NCBI RefSeq assembly: GCF_037102585.1
Contig: NW_027043819.1
Span: 248,001-312,000, forward strand
DNA from: Saccharomycopsis crataegensis
Taxonomy: Eukaryota; Ascomycota; Saccharomycetes; Ascoideales; Saccharomycopsidaceae
Length of the DNA: 64,000 bases
Direction of reading: 5' to 3'
This document shows positions 1-9,048 of the stretch, piece by piece. Position 1 is the first letter of the stretch. The number at the start of each line of letters is the position of its first letter. The translations under genes and the position numbers were made by a program. The notes under the pieces are model-generated. The model searched no databases. It had not been told where the DNA came from and worked only from the letters and a program-made list of their open reading frames with translations.

Positions 1-549
1 TCGTTATTGGACAATCAGAATACCGTCTTTTTCCCCGATTATTTGCGGGATCATGCCAGAACCGGCAGAAATAAAGAGAATAACCAAGGGTTTACCATCA
101 CCTTAAATGAGGGAGATTTGATGCTAATTCCATCGGGCTGGATCCATGCAGTTTTCACTCCGGAGGATACCGTGGTGATTGGTGGTAATTTTTTGACGAT
201 TATGAATATGGAAACGCAACTAGAGGTGGTGCACATTGAAAAGTTGACGAAAGTTCCAATGAAATTTTCTTTTCCAAAATTTCAACAGTCAATGTGGTTT
301 GTAGCGAAATATTTAATGGATAATGATGAGGAATTGTCAAAAAAGGAAATTAGTGGTTGTCAGCATTTGGCTCGGTATTTGCTGAGCTTATTGGATTTAA
401 CTAACGGTTGTTGCTTTGATATAAATGAGAAAAAAAGAATTAAAGCTAATATACCAAAAAAATATATTGGGGATCCCCAAATATTTGTTAAGAATTTTAA
501 TGAGTTTGCAAAAGGGTTAAATGACAAAAGTGATAAGAGAGACTGCTAG
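1..549 (+). CDS. JHD1: JmjC-domain histone demethylase, C-terminal part (partial)
   Basis: The reading frame is open from base 1, so the gene starts upstream of the window; about 182 C-terminal residues are present. The segment 'LIPSGWIHAVFTP' is the end of a JmjC cupin barrel and contains the distal iron-binding histidine. The following 'GGNFL' and 'KVPMKFSFPKF' match the post-JmjC helical region of the KDM2/Jhd1 family. Jhd1 is a nuclear Fe(II)/2-oxoglutarate dioxygenase that removes mono- and dimethyl marks from histone H3 lysine 36. The N-terminal PHD finger and the HxD pair of the metal site lie outside the window and cannot be checked. Assignment to JHD1 rather than another JmjC protein rests on the post-barrel sequence. 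Confidence 0.8.
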   Translation, partial: SLLDNQNTVFFPDYLRDHARTGRNKENNQGFTITLNEGDLMLIPSGWIHAVFTPEDTVVIGGNFLTIMNMETQLEVVHIEKLTKVPMKFSFPKFQQSMWFVAKYLMDNDEELSKKEISGCQHLARYLLSLLDLTNGCCFDINEKKRIKANIPKKYIGDPQIFVKNFNEFAKGLNDKSDKRDC

Positions 550-894
550 TTCCTATAGTTTTGAAGACAAAATCAATTTTTTTGAGAACAAAATTCTAGT
601 TACATGTAATATTAGTATTAAAAAGAACATGTCAATTGTCAAAGATAACACATTGCCATTCACATAATTAGGATTGATTATAGAGATTAAATTTTCTTCA
701 AACATAAAGCAACGAAAAACAATAGAAAAACTAGTAGACGGATAGATAAAAATTAGAATGGAGTTAGAACAGAACAGCGAAAAAAAAAAAAAAAAAAGAA
801 AGCAACAAAACAATCGCATAAAACTCATAGCCAGACAACAACAACAACAACAACAACAAAAAAAGATATGTAAATTTTTTTCTAAATACTCTAA
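550..894. other. Intergenic, convergent 3' ends of JHD1 and VHS2
   Basis: The stretch is AT-rich and contains a run of about 17 A near 780-797 and a (CAA)n microsatellite at about 834-859. No coding sequence is convincing. It should hold the two polyadenylation regions. Confidence 0.6.
834..859. repeat. (CAA)n microsatellite
   Basis: About eight uninterrupted CAA units lie just beyond the 3' end of the VHS2-like gene. Confidence 0.85.
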
Positions 895-3207
895 TTAAGT
901 CTCAATTTTTTTAATATCAAATGATTGAGTCTTAGCTGGGCTGGTCAAAGCATCGTAAAATTCCTCATTTCGTGGACTGGCATCATCAACTGCGGTGTTT
1001 TTATCATTATCCATACTATAAGTGTAAAACCCATCACCGACGCTATTTTCCATATCCAAAAGCTCGGCGTACGAGTTGAAATCAATAGCTTTTGCCACTG
1101 GTGCACCATTGCCAAAAGTGTGTACTCTGAGCCCACTTTGCGGCTCAGTTTCCCGATCTCTGATCGTCGAAGTATTGGAGCTAACGGTATTACTTTTGAC
1201 CCTAACCGGTGTTGATCCATTATTCAACTCTGTGACGCTTTTATTCAAATGGCAATGATGCCCGAGAGTCGCCAGGCTAACGCTCTTCTTTCGTGGAGGG
1301 TATGGGGATAACCCAACATATAGCGAGTTGCGTCTTGAATAACAGGAGCCTTCAGATGTTTCGTTACTTTTAGATTTATATGCCGGAGATGTAGTCAAAT
1401 CTGATTCAGGAGGTGGCACACCAGGACCAGCATCGTCATTTGAGCGCAACAAAAGGCTGGTACTACTACTTGATGCCAACTTTTTGGTCATAGTAGCAGT
1501 AGCAGCATCACCGCTAGTATTCGAGTTGCTATTGAGGGTTTTGTCGAGATAATTATTGAGGGATGTTTCAATGATCGACGGTCTCCTAGGCAGTTTTTCG
1601 AGGATCAAATTAATTCCCAGAGAGCTGCTTGGGGAAATATCACCCCCACCAGTTCCGGATAATGGATCGCTAATGGAGGTGTTGGTAGTTTCTAAATTAA
1701 GATTCACTGCCGAGTCAAGCACCGGAGAAATATAATCATCAAGAATGTAATGATTTGGAATACTTTTGAGTCCTGGTGGGCAAGTGAGTGAGGCAGTCGA
1801 CGAAGATGATCTGCGTCTCGTGAGATCATCATCATTTGGTTTCGTTGGTTTTTCAAAAAAATGGGAAAAATTTGGACTGCTAGGACTTCCTGGTGACGAA
1901 CCGCGAAGATGAAGAGACGAGGCGCTCTTTTTAGAGATCAATTGATGAGGAGACGAATTCGGATTATGAAGAAAAGAGCTTCTGCGAGAAAATGACGGTT
2001 GTTCCTGAACATTTCTTTCAAAAATCAAAGAGTTTCTCCGGACCATGTTAGGACTTGACGCCCCACTAAGTTGGGTATCAATGTTGGTACCAAATTCAAA
2101 GTTTTTATCCGGATTAGAAGTAACTGGTATACCGGAGGATACATCACTAAGTACTGGCGAAGAAGGCAAAATAGGGTTGACATTGGAATATTTTTTGGCC
2201 AAGTGTTTCATAAAGAAAGGATTAGATAAATCGGCAGTAGCATCAATTGCTTTGTGGTCTTGTTTCAGCAGTTGTTGCTCGTTTATCTCATTATTGTCCA
2301 GATCATTTGATTTGATGATAATGAGCTTGGAGCTGTTGATTTCTTCATCATCGGGTTCTGGAGATTTTCGAGGAAATCTCTCGCTGGCTGGCGATATCAA
2401 ATCATCCGAATCGTCATCGTTTTGTATTTTCTTTGGAGCAGCCACAATATTATCTAGCGAATCAATTTTTGGCTTGATGGTCGATTTATCATTGTCTTCG
2501 ATTTTGGTATTGCCCAATGATGTCATCATATCTTTTTGATTTGGAAGAGGGTTTTCAAGGGAGTCCCCACTCAGACTTCTCGCAAATAATCCAAATAAAG
2601 ACTTTCTTCTTGGTTTCTTTTTACTAATGTCGCCATCCTTTTGTAAATTCCTGTTAGATTGTTTCTTTGGCAATTTTTTATTTATTTCGTTTCCTGAACC
2701 AGACCTTGATAGATTTTTGTTAGACAGAAGCCCGGTTTGTTTGAGTGTTGATGGAGTACTTGATACTTTTTCAGAATCTTCATTTGTTGTAATGATAGCA
2801 GTATCAGTAGCAGAAGTATTATTAGGATGCATCACTTTAGAAGGAGGGATTCTGTCTTGAGTCCTGGTAAAGTCATTGTTAGCATTACTGTTCTCCAAAG
2901 GAATGGTGCCCAGAAACTTATAGTACGAGTTGACGTTGCTGCGATTGAACATCGAGGCTGTAGAGCCTTGAAGGGTGCTAAGTTCTTGAGGTGATAATGG
3001 GTCTGATCCAGCATCATCGTTATTACTTGCCATGGAGGAAAGGGCCCCAGTGGACTTGGTAGTGTGCTTGAGCAACTCTTTGGGGTGGTTGGTTGCGGTT
3101 GTGCCAGGGTCACCAGACGTCAATGTTGTCATCATCGTCGTTGATTTCGACAGGACTGGATGGTTAGATTTCGAGTGTTTGTTCTTTTTGAAATTCCAGG
3201 AGACCAT
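895..3207 (-). CDS. VHS2: Vhs2/Mlf3-like serine-rich cytoplasmic protein
   Basis: This encodes a 770-residue, Ser/Asn-rich, probably disordered protein. The open frame runs upstream to 3366, but the first ATG is at 3207. Islands shared with S. cerevisiae Vhs2 and its paralogue Mlf3 are 'SLIFERNVQEQ' (about residues 390-400), the nearby 'SASSLHLR', 'SPVLDSAVN', and the C-terminal 'FNSYAELLDMENS' (about 706-718, compare 'FYSYADML' in Vhs2). Vhs2 was found as a dosage suppressor of sit4 hal3 lethality and is reported to help keep septins at the bud neck. The protein is nearly twice the length of yeast Vhs2; the extra length is mainly N-terminal low complexity with many potential phosphosites. 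It is transcribed divergently from YPF1. The family call rests on short motifs, so confidence is moderate. Confidence 0.65.
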   Translation of the reverse strand: MVSWNFKKNKHSKSNHPVLSKSTTMMTTLTSGDPGTTATNHPKELLKHTTKSTGALSSMASNNDDAGSDPLSPQELSTLQGSTASMFNRSNVNSYYKFLGTIPLENSNANNDFTRTQDRIPPSKVMHPNNTSATDTAIITTNEDSEKVSSTPSTLKQTGLLSNKNLSRSGSGNEINKKLPKKQSNRNLQKDGDISKKKPRRKSLFGLFARSLSGDSLENPLPNQKDMMTSLGNTKIEDNDKSTIKPKIDSLDNIVAAPKKIQNDDDSDDLISPASERFPRKSPEPDDEEINSSKLIIIKSNDLDNNEINEQQLLKQDHKAIDATADLSNPFFMKHLAKKYSNVNPILPSSPVLSDVSSGIPVTSNPDKNFEFGTNIDTQLSGASSPNMVRRNSLIFERNVQEQPSFSRRSSFLHNPNSSPHQLISKKSASSLHLRGSSPGSPSSPNFSHFFEKPTKPNDDDLTRRRSSSSTASLTCPPGLKSIPNHYILDDYISPVLDSAVNLNLETTNTSISDPLSGTGGGDISPSSSLGINLILEKLPRRPSIIETSLNNYLDKTLNSNSNTSGDAATATMTKKLASSSSTSLLLRSNDDAGPGVPPPESDLTTSPAYKSKSNETSEGSCYSRRNSLYVGLSPYPPRKKSVSLATLGHHCHLNKSVTELNNGSTPVRVKSNTVSSNTSTIRDRETEPQSGLRVHTFGNGAPVAKAIDFNSYAELLDMENSVGDGFYTYSMDNDKNTAVDDASPRNEEFYDALTSPAKTQSFDIKKIET

Positions 3208-3330
3208 TTGAAGGGAGGAGCACAACAAAAAAGGTTGGGTATTTGACTGATGGTAATGAAAAGATTTGATTTTTAGTTTCCTTACTAGTAGGATTTTGGA
3301 CCTGTCAATTTTCGCTTGTTCTTTGCCCCT

Positions 3331-3340
3331 GTCACGTGAC
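3331..3340. promoter_or_regulatory. Palindromic GTCACGTGAC E-box (Cbf1-type)
   Basis: A perfect 10-bp palindrome GTCACGTGAC lies in the divergent VHS2-YPF1 promoter, 110 bp upstream of the YPF1 ATG. It matches the RTCACRTG core bound by Cbf1 and related bHLH factors. Function is inferred. Confidence 0.45.
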
Positions 3341-3449
3341 ACTCGTTTTTTTTTTCTTGAAGACAAATGTTGTGACGTTATTGGTATTGTTTATATATTA
3401 TTCTTATTCTTATTATTATTGTATTTCTTTCCTCAGTGTGTTAATAATA

Positions 3450-5108
3450 ATGCCAGATAATTTCAACTCTTCTGCTGGGGCGCTGAGCAACTCCACAATG
3501 TCCCTCGATAACATGACAGTGCTCAACCGAGTAGCCGTGCTCGCTACCTACAAAATCTACGATACATGGGGGTGTTTACCTTGGAATACCTATTCAGTTT
3601 ATGTGCCATCAGTGCTTTTGACCGTTGGTGCAGTGTCCCTCGTTGTTGCCGGTGCCTTTTCTTCGATTTCTAAGCCTAAGAACGCTAACGATCCACTGCC
3701 TTATCATCCACTTTTCGACCCTTCTGATGTCGGCTCAATTCCTCTAGACGAGGAAGCAGAAGTTGTCAACAAATTCACCACCCGTAACGCCATCATGATG
3801 CCAGTTTTGTCTGGAGCTGCTCTTCTCGGATTGAAATACGCATTACAAAACTCTCTTAAGGATATTGTCCAGACCGTTTTGAAGAAATACATGGTTGCAA
3901 CCTCGTTGATGTCCAATTACTCCTCCGTTAACTTTTTTTTGAAGACCGGAAACCGTTTGCTTTGTCATAAGTTTGGTATCAATCCTCTTGATATCATTGG
4001 CAAGTATAGAATTGTGTTAGCGAACGATACAGCGCTCAGTCCATCAGGGGTGATTGTTAATGATGATAAAATGGAAGCCGACAATTTCAAATTCCGTAAT
4101 GCCCTTCTCTCGATTATTGGCCTTTCCATCAAGAAAGATGATAAAAAAAATATATCTGAAGATTCATCAAAAGAAAAAGGATCAGAAGAAAAGAAAGAAT
4201 CTAAACAGAGTAAATTAGACAAATTGAGAGATGAATTGTCCACTACCGTCGACAAAAAGGAACAACTTGCCAATGTTTTTTTCTCCAGCGCAGATATCAC
4301 TTCATTACTCGTTTCTTGTATGGCTACTTATGCTTTTGCCACAAATACTGGCGCTGGCTCTAAAAACTGGATCTTATCTAATATCATTGGGTCATCTCAC
4401 GCAATTTGGGGAATGCAAAATACCGGGTTTAGCTCTTTTAGAGCCGCGTTCCTTTTATTAGGACTCTTGTTTTTCTACGACATTTATTTTGTTTTCTACT
4501 CCGATGCAATGGTTACTGTGGCCACCGGAATTGATATCCCAGTCAAGCTTGTCTTCCCTCACGCTCCAGAAGCCCCAATTACCGATGGCGTCATCCCAGC
4601 AATTAAGGACCTGATGCTTGGACTTGGTGACATTGTCATTCCAGGATCCCTTGTATCCCTTGCTCTCAGATTTGATTTATTTAACTATCATGCTGCTAAC
4701 CCACAAACTGAATTCCATCATTTGAATAAATATTCAAAACCTTACTTTTACAGCTCTATTACTGGGTACATTTTAGGCCTTGGTCTTACCAACTACTGCT
4801 TGCATTATTTCAGCACTGCCCAACCAGCATTATTGTACCTTTGCCCATCAGTTATTTTGGCCATAATTGTTGTGTCTCTTGTTAGAGGAGAGTTCCTCAA
4901 GTTATGGAATTTCAGTGATGATGAAGAATCTGAGAAAAAAGATTCTGATGAATCCAAACCAAAAACATGGAAAGCTTTCTTAGAAGTTGATTTGCCTGAA
5001 GAAGATGAAGAAGATGAGGATTATGATGTTCTAGTTATTGAGGATGAGGAAGAAGATGAAGATGAAGAAGACGACGAATATGAAGAAGATGAGGATGATG
5101 TACTTTAG
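3450..5108 (+). CDS. YPF1: Signal peptide peptidase-type intramembrane aspartyl protease
   Basis: The protein has 552 residues if translation starts at the ATG at 3450; the frame is open upstream, but the ATG at 3450 gives the usual SPP luminal N-terminus with several N-glycosylation sequons. All catalytic landmarks are present: YD at residues 343-344, GLGD at 391-394 and PAL at 459-461, in a multi-pass membrane protein. SPP/Ypf1 cleaves leftover signal peptides and membrane stubs within the ER membrane and takes part in ER-associated degradation. A charged Lys/Glu loop (about 230-270) and a very acidic C-terminal tail of some 40 residues are lineage additions. The residue before MLGLGD is encoded by CTG (4611-4613); other SPPs carry Ser or Ala there. 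Confidence 0.93.
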   Translation: MPDNFNSSAGALSNSTMSLDNMTVLNRVAVLATYKIYDTWGCLPWNTYSVYVPSVLLTVGAVSLVVAGAFSSISKPKNANDPLPYHPLFDPSDVGSIPLDEEAEVVNKFTTRNAIMMPVLSGAALLGLKYALQNSLKDIVQTVLKKYMVATSLMSNYSSVNFFLKTGNRLLCHKFGINPLDIIGKYRIVLANDTALSPSGVIVNDDKMEADNFKFRNALLSIIGLSIKKDDKKNISEDSSKEKGSEEKKESKQSKLDKLRDELSTTVDKKEQLANVFFSSADITSLLVSCMATYAFATNTGAGSKNWILSNIIGSSHAIWGMQNTGFSSFRAAFLLLGLLFFYDIYFVFYSDAMVTVATGIDIPVKLVFPHAPEAPITDGVIPAIKDLMLGLGDIVIPGSLVSLALRFDLFNYHAANPQTEFHHLNKYSKPYFYSSITGYILGLGLTNYCLHYFSTAQPALLYLCPSVILAIIVVSLVRGEFLKLWNFSDDEESEKKDSDESKPKTWKAFLEVDLPEEDEEDEDYDVLVIEDEEEDEDEEDDEYEEDEDDVL

Positions 5109-6233
<1,125 letters not shown>

Positions 6234-6554
6234 CTAATAATGACCAGGAATTGGCTTATCCAATGATGGATGCAAGTTTCTTTCGAACTTAGTACCACCT
6301 GGTCTGGAGGCTGGAACAATTGGATCTGGGTGTCTATATTTGTATAATAAGGATTCGGTATTCTTCAAAATATGTTGTAATTGTTTTGGGTCATCAAGTT
6401 GTTTGTTGGCTTCAAACTGCTGTCTGATTTCCACTGCCTTCTTTCTGTACAAATCACGTCTATTGATCCACGAGTAGGCCAATTTCAAGGAGCGACGGTA
6501 GAAAAGGGTGACGATCTTTCTGTTGGCTTCGGTAAATGGAAGAACACCGGTCAT
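6234..6554 (-). CDS. NI2M: NADH:ubiquinone oxidoreductase B22-type LYR subunit
   Basis: This 106-residue protein fits the NDUFB9/B22 accessory subunit of mitochondrial complex I. An LYR-family start is seen in 'KIVTLFYRRSLKLAYSW', followed by 'RRDLYRKKAVEIRQQFE' and the family's 'RHPDPIVPASRPGGTKFER' segment. Complex I oxidises matrix NADH and pumps protons; B22 lies in the distal membrane arm. Its presence means the organism keeps a proton-pumping complex I, unlike Saccharomyces. The start is the only in-frame ATG. A CCAAT motif (reverse strand, 6676-6680) about 120 bp upstream fits HAP-complex control of respiratory genes, which is inference. Confidence 0.88.
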   Translation of the reverse strand: MTGVLPFTEANRKIVTLFYRRSLKLAYSWINRRDLYRKKAVEIRQQFEANKQLDDPKQLQHILKNTESLLYKYRHPDPIVPASRPGGTKFERNLHPSLDKPIPGHY

Positions 6555-6675
6555 TATTGTCGAGGATATTATGTATAAGGTTGAGGTTTATCAATGACGG
6601 TCAGTATATGATGGGGGGATGCTGAAAACAAATAATAATTTTGCAGAGGGCTATTATTACATTCACCACTTTCTC

Positions 6676-6680
6676 ATTGG
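6676..6680 (-). promoter_or_regulatory. CCAAT box upstream of NI2M
   Basis: ATTGG on the plus strand is CCAAT in the orientation of NI2M, about 122 bp upstream of its ATG. The Hap2/3/5 complex binds CCAAT at many respiratory genes. A five-base match alone is weak. Confidence 0.35.
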
Positions 6681-7114
6681 CCGTGAGTGGCACGGGTAAT
6701 CCCAAATATTCTACACGTGACAAAAAGAAGATGCATTGATCTTATAGATACACCGTATTATTACGTTGCATTATATTATATTTTATTATATTATATATAT
6801 TCTTGATAGTATATGTCTCTGTTACAAATAAGTGAATGATAGCCGCTATATTTGTAAAAATTGTGCAAAAATAGAGACTGTGGTGAAGCAAAATAGCTGC
6901 AAAGTAGTGTGCTTATATAAAGGGTAGATCATAGCCAAAATTAGAAATGCCCATCATATCTTTGTCTATTATAATCATCGGTCATTGTGCTTATTGATGA
7001 GTCACAATAAGTTGGAAAGCTTCAATTTTCTTTGCAGATTACCAAATATTGTTTCGAGGTCTTTTTTTCACAGCATCTGGATTATCAAGGCCTTTTATCA
7101 CAATCCTGGTTATT

Positions 7115-7279
7115 TTAAATATTCTCAAACCTGATGCCTGCAATTTCTTTATTCTTAAAACTGGTAGCTTTAGTCTCTTCACCCTCCATCTTTCTAGCAT
7201 CAGTGTTGTCAGTCACAGTCTCTTTGGATTTCATTTTGTCTTCATTCACAATCTCTTTATTATACTCTTTTATTTTCAT
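7115..7279 (-). CDS. Doubtful small Lys/Glu-rich ORF
   Basis: A 54-codon ORF with an ATG lies in the NI2M-PEX7 gap. Its product is rich in Lys, Glu and Asn and contains a degenerate repeat, with 'NKEI' recurring at intervals of about 20-40 residues when the open frame just upstream is included. On the plus strand this is a pyrimidine block with recurring 'CAATCTCTTTAT'. It may be a decaying repeat and not a gene. I recognise no family. Confidence 0.2.
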   Translation of the reverse strand: MKIKEYNKEIVNEDKMKSKETVTDNTDARKMEGEETKATSFKNKEIAGIRFENI

Positions 7280-7806
7280 TTTTGCCTTATCATTTTTACT
7301 CCTGTAATTTTCAATCTCTTTATTCTCTAACTAATCGCTTATATTGTTTTCTCCTACAAAAACCATCATTTGCTACCGCATCAGTGCCATTCGCACAGTG
7401 GCTTGGGAAAGGGATACGATAATATCAGCTTGCCTTCAAAGAATTTACAATCACTAATGATTTTTTTTCTTTGTCTGTTATTTCTCATTCTATGAAAGAC
7501 ATATTCGAAGAGAAGATACCTCCAACGAGTGCTGGACAGATCCAAGCATAATCAGCTCCTAAAATTCTTTTAAATCATTACCTTTATGTTGGTTTTTCTT
7601 TTTCTCTCACGCATCCATACCCGAGTTAATAATGGCTCTTTAGATCATCTGTGTCATTTCTGCGCGAGGATTTTTAATTACGAGCCCCGGTGGGAGCCTT
7701 CCCCAGAATCATCAAATTTACTCCTGGGACCCCAAAAGGCCTTCAATCACATATATATAGATTAAATATTTATATTATATGCCTAATATTTATAAGAAAC
7801 TACTTC

Positions 7807-8907
7807 ATGCTAAAATTCAGAACCAGTGGTTATAGTGGGTTCTCAGTGAAATACTCCTCTTTTTTCGATAATAAGATAGCTGTGGCGACATCGGCCAATT
7901 ATGGATTAGCAGGTAATGGCCGTCTTTATATACTCTCAATAAATCCCAATGGTCAGATCACTCAGGATATCTATTTTGATACTCAAGACGGATTGTTTGA
8001 CTTGTCGTGGTCGGAGATCAACGAAAACCATGTCGCGGCTTCTTCAGGAGATGGGACCATCAAGTTGTTTGATCTACATGTGGGGACATATCCCGTGGCC
8101 GTGTGGAATGAACATCATAAAGAGGTATTTTCAATTAATTGGAACTTAACCGACAAGTCCAGTTTTGTCAGCAGCTCCTGGGATGGAACAATTAAAGTAT
8201 GGTCGGCTAATCGGAAACAGAGTCTAGTAAACTTACTGTCGTCTTCCAGTACGTTTGCTCCAACGACAAAACCATCCAGTGTTCCATTACTGAAATCCCA
8301 AAAACCAGGGTCCAACCTCACCAATACCCAATGCGTTTATCAAGCAAAGGTGTCGCCCCATGCTCCAAATCTCATTGCCTCTGTCAATGCCTCGTCCAGA
8401 CTTCAATTATGGGATGTCCGTTCCGCGCGTCCTTTGCAAATGGATATTTTGTGCCATAACGGATTAGAGGCTCTAGGATTGGATTGGAATAAATATAGAT
8501 CGACCGTGCTTGCCACATCGGGGGTGGACAAGACTATAAGAGTATGGGATCTTAGAATGATCACAAATAAGTTTCCGGCATCACATTCTTTAAATGGCTC
8601 AAACTCTGCCCCGCAAAACGAGATGGTAGGTAATCAACTCCCAGTACGAAACGTTACTTGGTCGCCTCATTCAAGCAACAAACTCTTGAGTTGTGGTTAT
8701 GACATGACGGCCCGTATCTGGGATGACGTTACCGACAAGCGTGCTCCTCGAACAATCAACAATAGTACAGGATGTATAAACCTGTTTAATAATCATAAAG
8801 AATTTGTAATTGGTGGGGATTGGTCACTTTGGGGAGAGCCTGGCTGGGTGGTCACTACAGGATGGGATGAAATGGTGTATGTATGGAACTCCAACCGGAG
8901 ATATTGA
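7807..8907 (+). CDS. PEX7: Peroxisomal targeting signal 2 receptor Pex7
   Basis: A 366-residue WD40 protein. The N-terminal 'FRTSGYSGFSVKYSSFF', followed by blades ending in 'IKLFD', 'IKVWS', 'LQLWD', 'IRVWD', 'ARIWD' and a final 'WDEMVYVWNSNR', matches Pex7 from end to end. Pex7 binds PTS2 cargo in the cytosol and, with a co-receptor, delivers it to the peroxisomal docking complex. 'EFVIGGDWSLWGEPGWVVTT' is the conserved last-blade segment of yeast Pex7. The first ATG in the open frame is 7807 and gives the normal length. Confidence 0.93.
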   Translation: MLKFRTSGYSGFSVKYSSFFDNKIAVATSANYGLAGNGRLYILSINPNGQITQDIYFDTQDGLFDLSWSEINENHVAASSGDGTIKLFDLHVGTYPVAVWNEHHKEVFSINWNLTDKSSFVSSSWDGTIKVWSANRKQSLVNLLSSSSTFAPTTKPSSVPLLKSQKPGSNLTNTQCVYQAKVSPHAPNLIASVNASSRLQLWDVRSARPLQMDILCHNGLEALGLDWNKYRSTVLATSGVDKTIRVWDLRMITNKFPASHSLNGSNSAPQNEMVGNQLPVRNVTWSPHSSNKLLSCGYDMTARIWDDVTDKRAPRTINNSTGCINLFNNHKEFVIGGDWSLWGEPGWVVTTGWDEMVYVWNSNRRY

Positions 8908-9048
8908 TACATCGGATTGGTTTATATATGCATTTTATTTAATTCTAGGTCATATTTATAAATTTGTATTTGTAATTATCCTTTAAAGACAAAAATATAG
9001 ATTTTTTTTTCTTCTTTATTATGTCATTATTTCTCCTTTATTATGTCA

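Larger units (their letters stand above)
6555..7806. other. Intergenic, divergent NI2M and PEX7 promoters
   Basis: This 1.25-kb gap has a CCAAT box near NI2M, a CACGTG at 6714-6719, an AP-1/Gcn4-like TGAGTCA at 6998-7004, AT tracts around 6760-6810, and a pyrimidine-rich repetitive block at about 7120-7330. The open frame running into PEX7 from 7690 lacks an ATG before 7807. Apart from a doubtful minus-strand ORF at 7115-7279 no gene is recognised. Confidence 0.5.
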
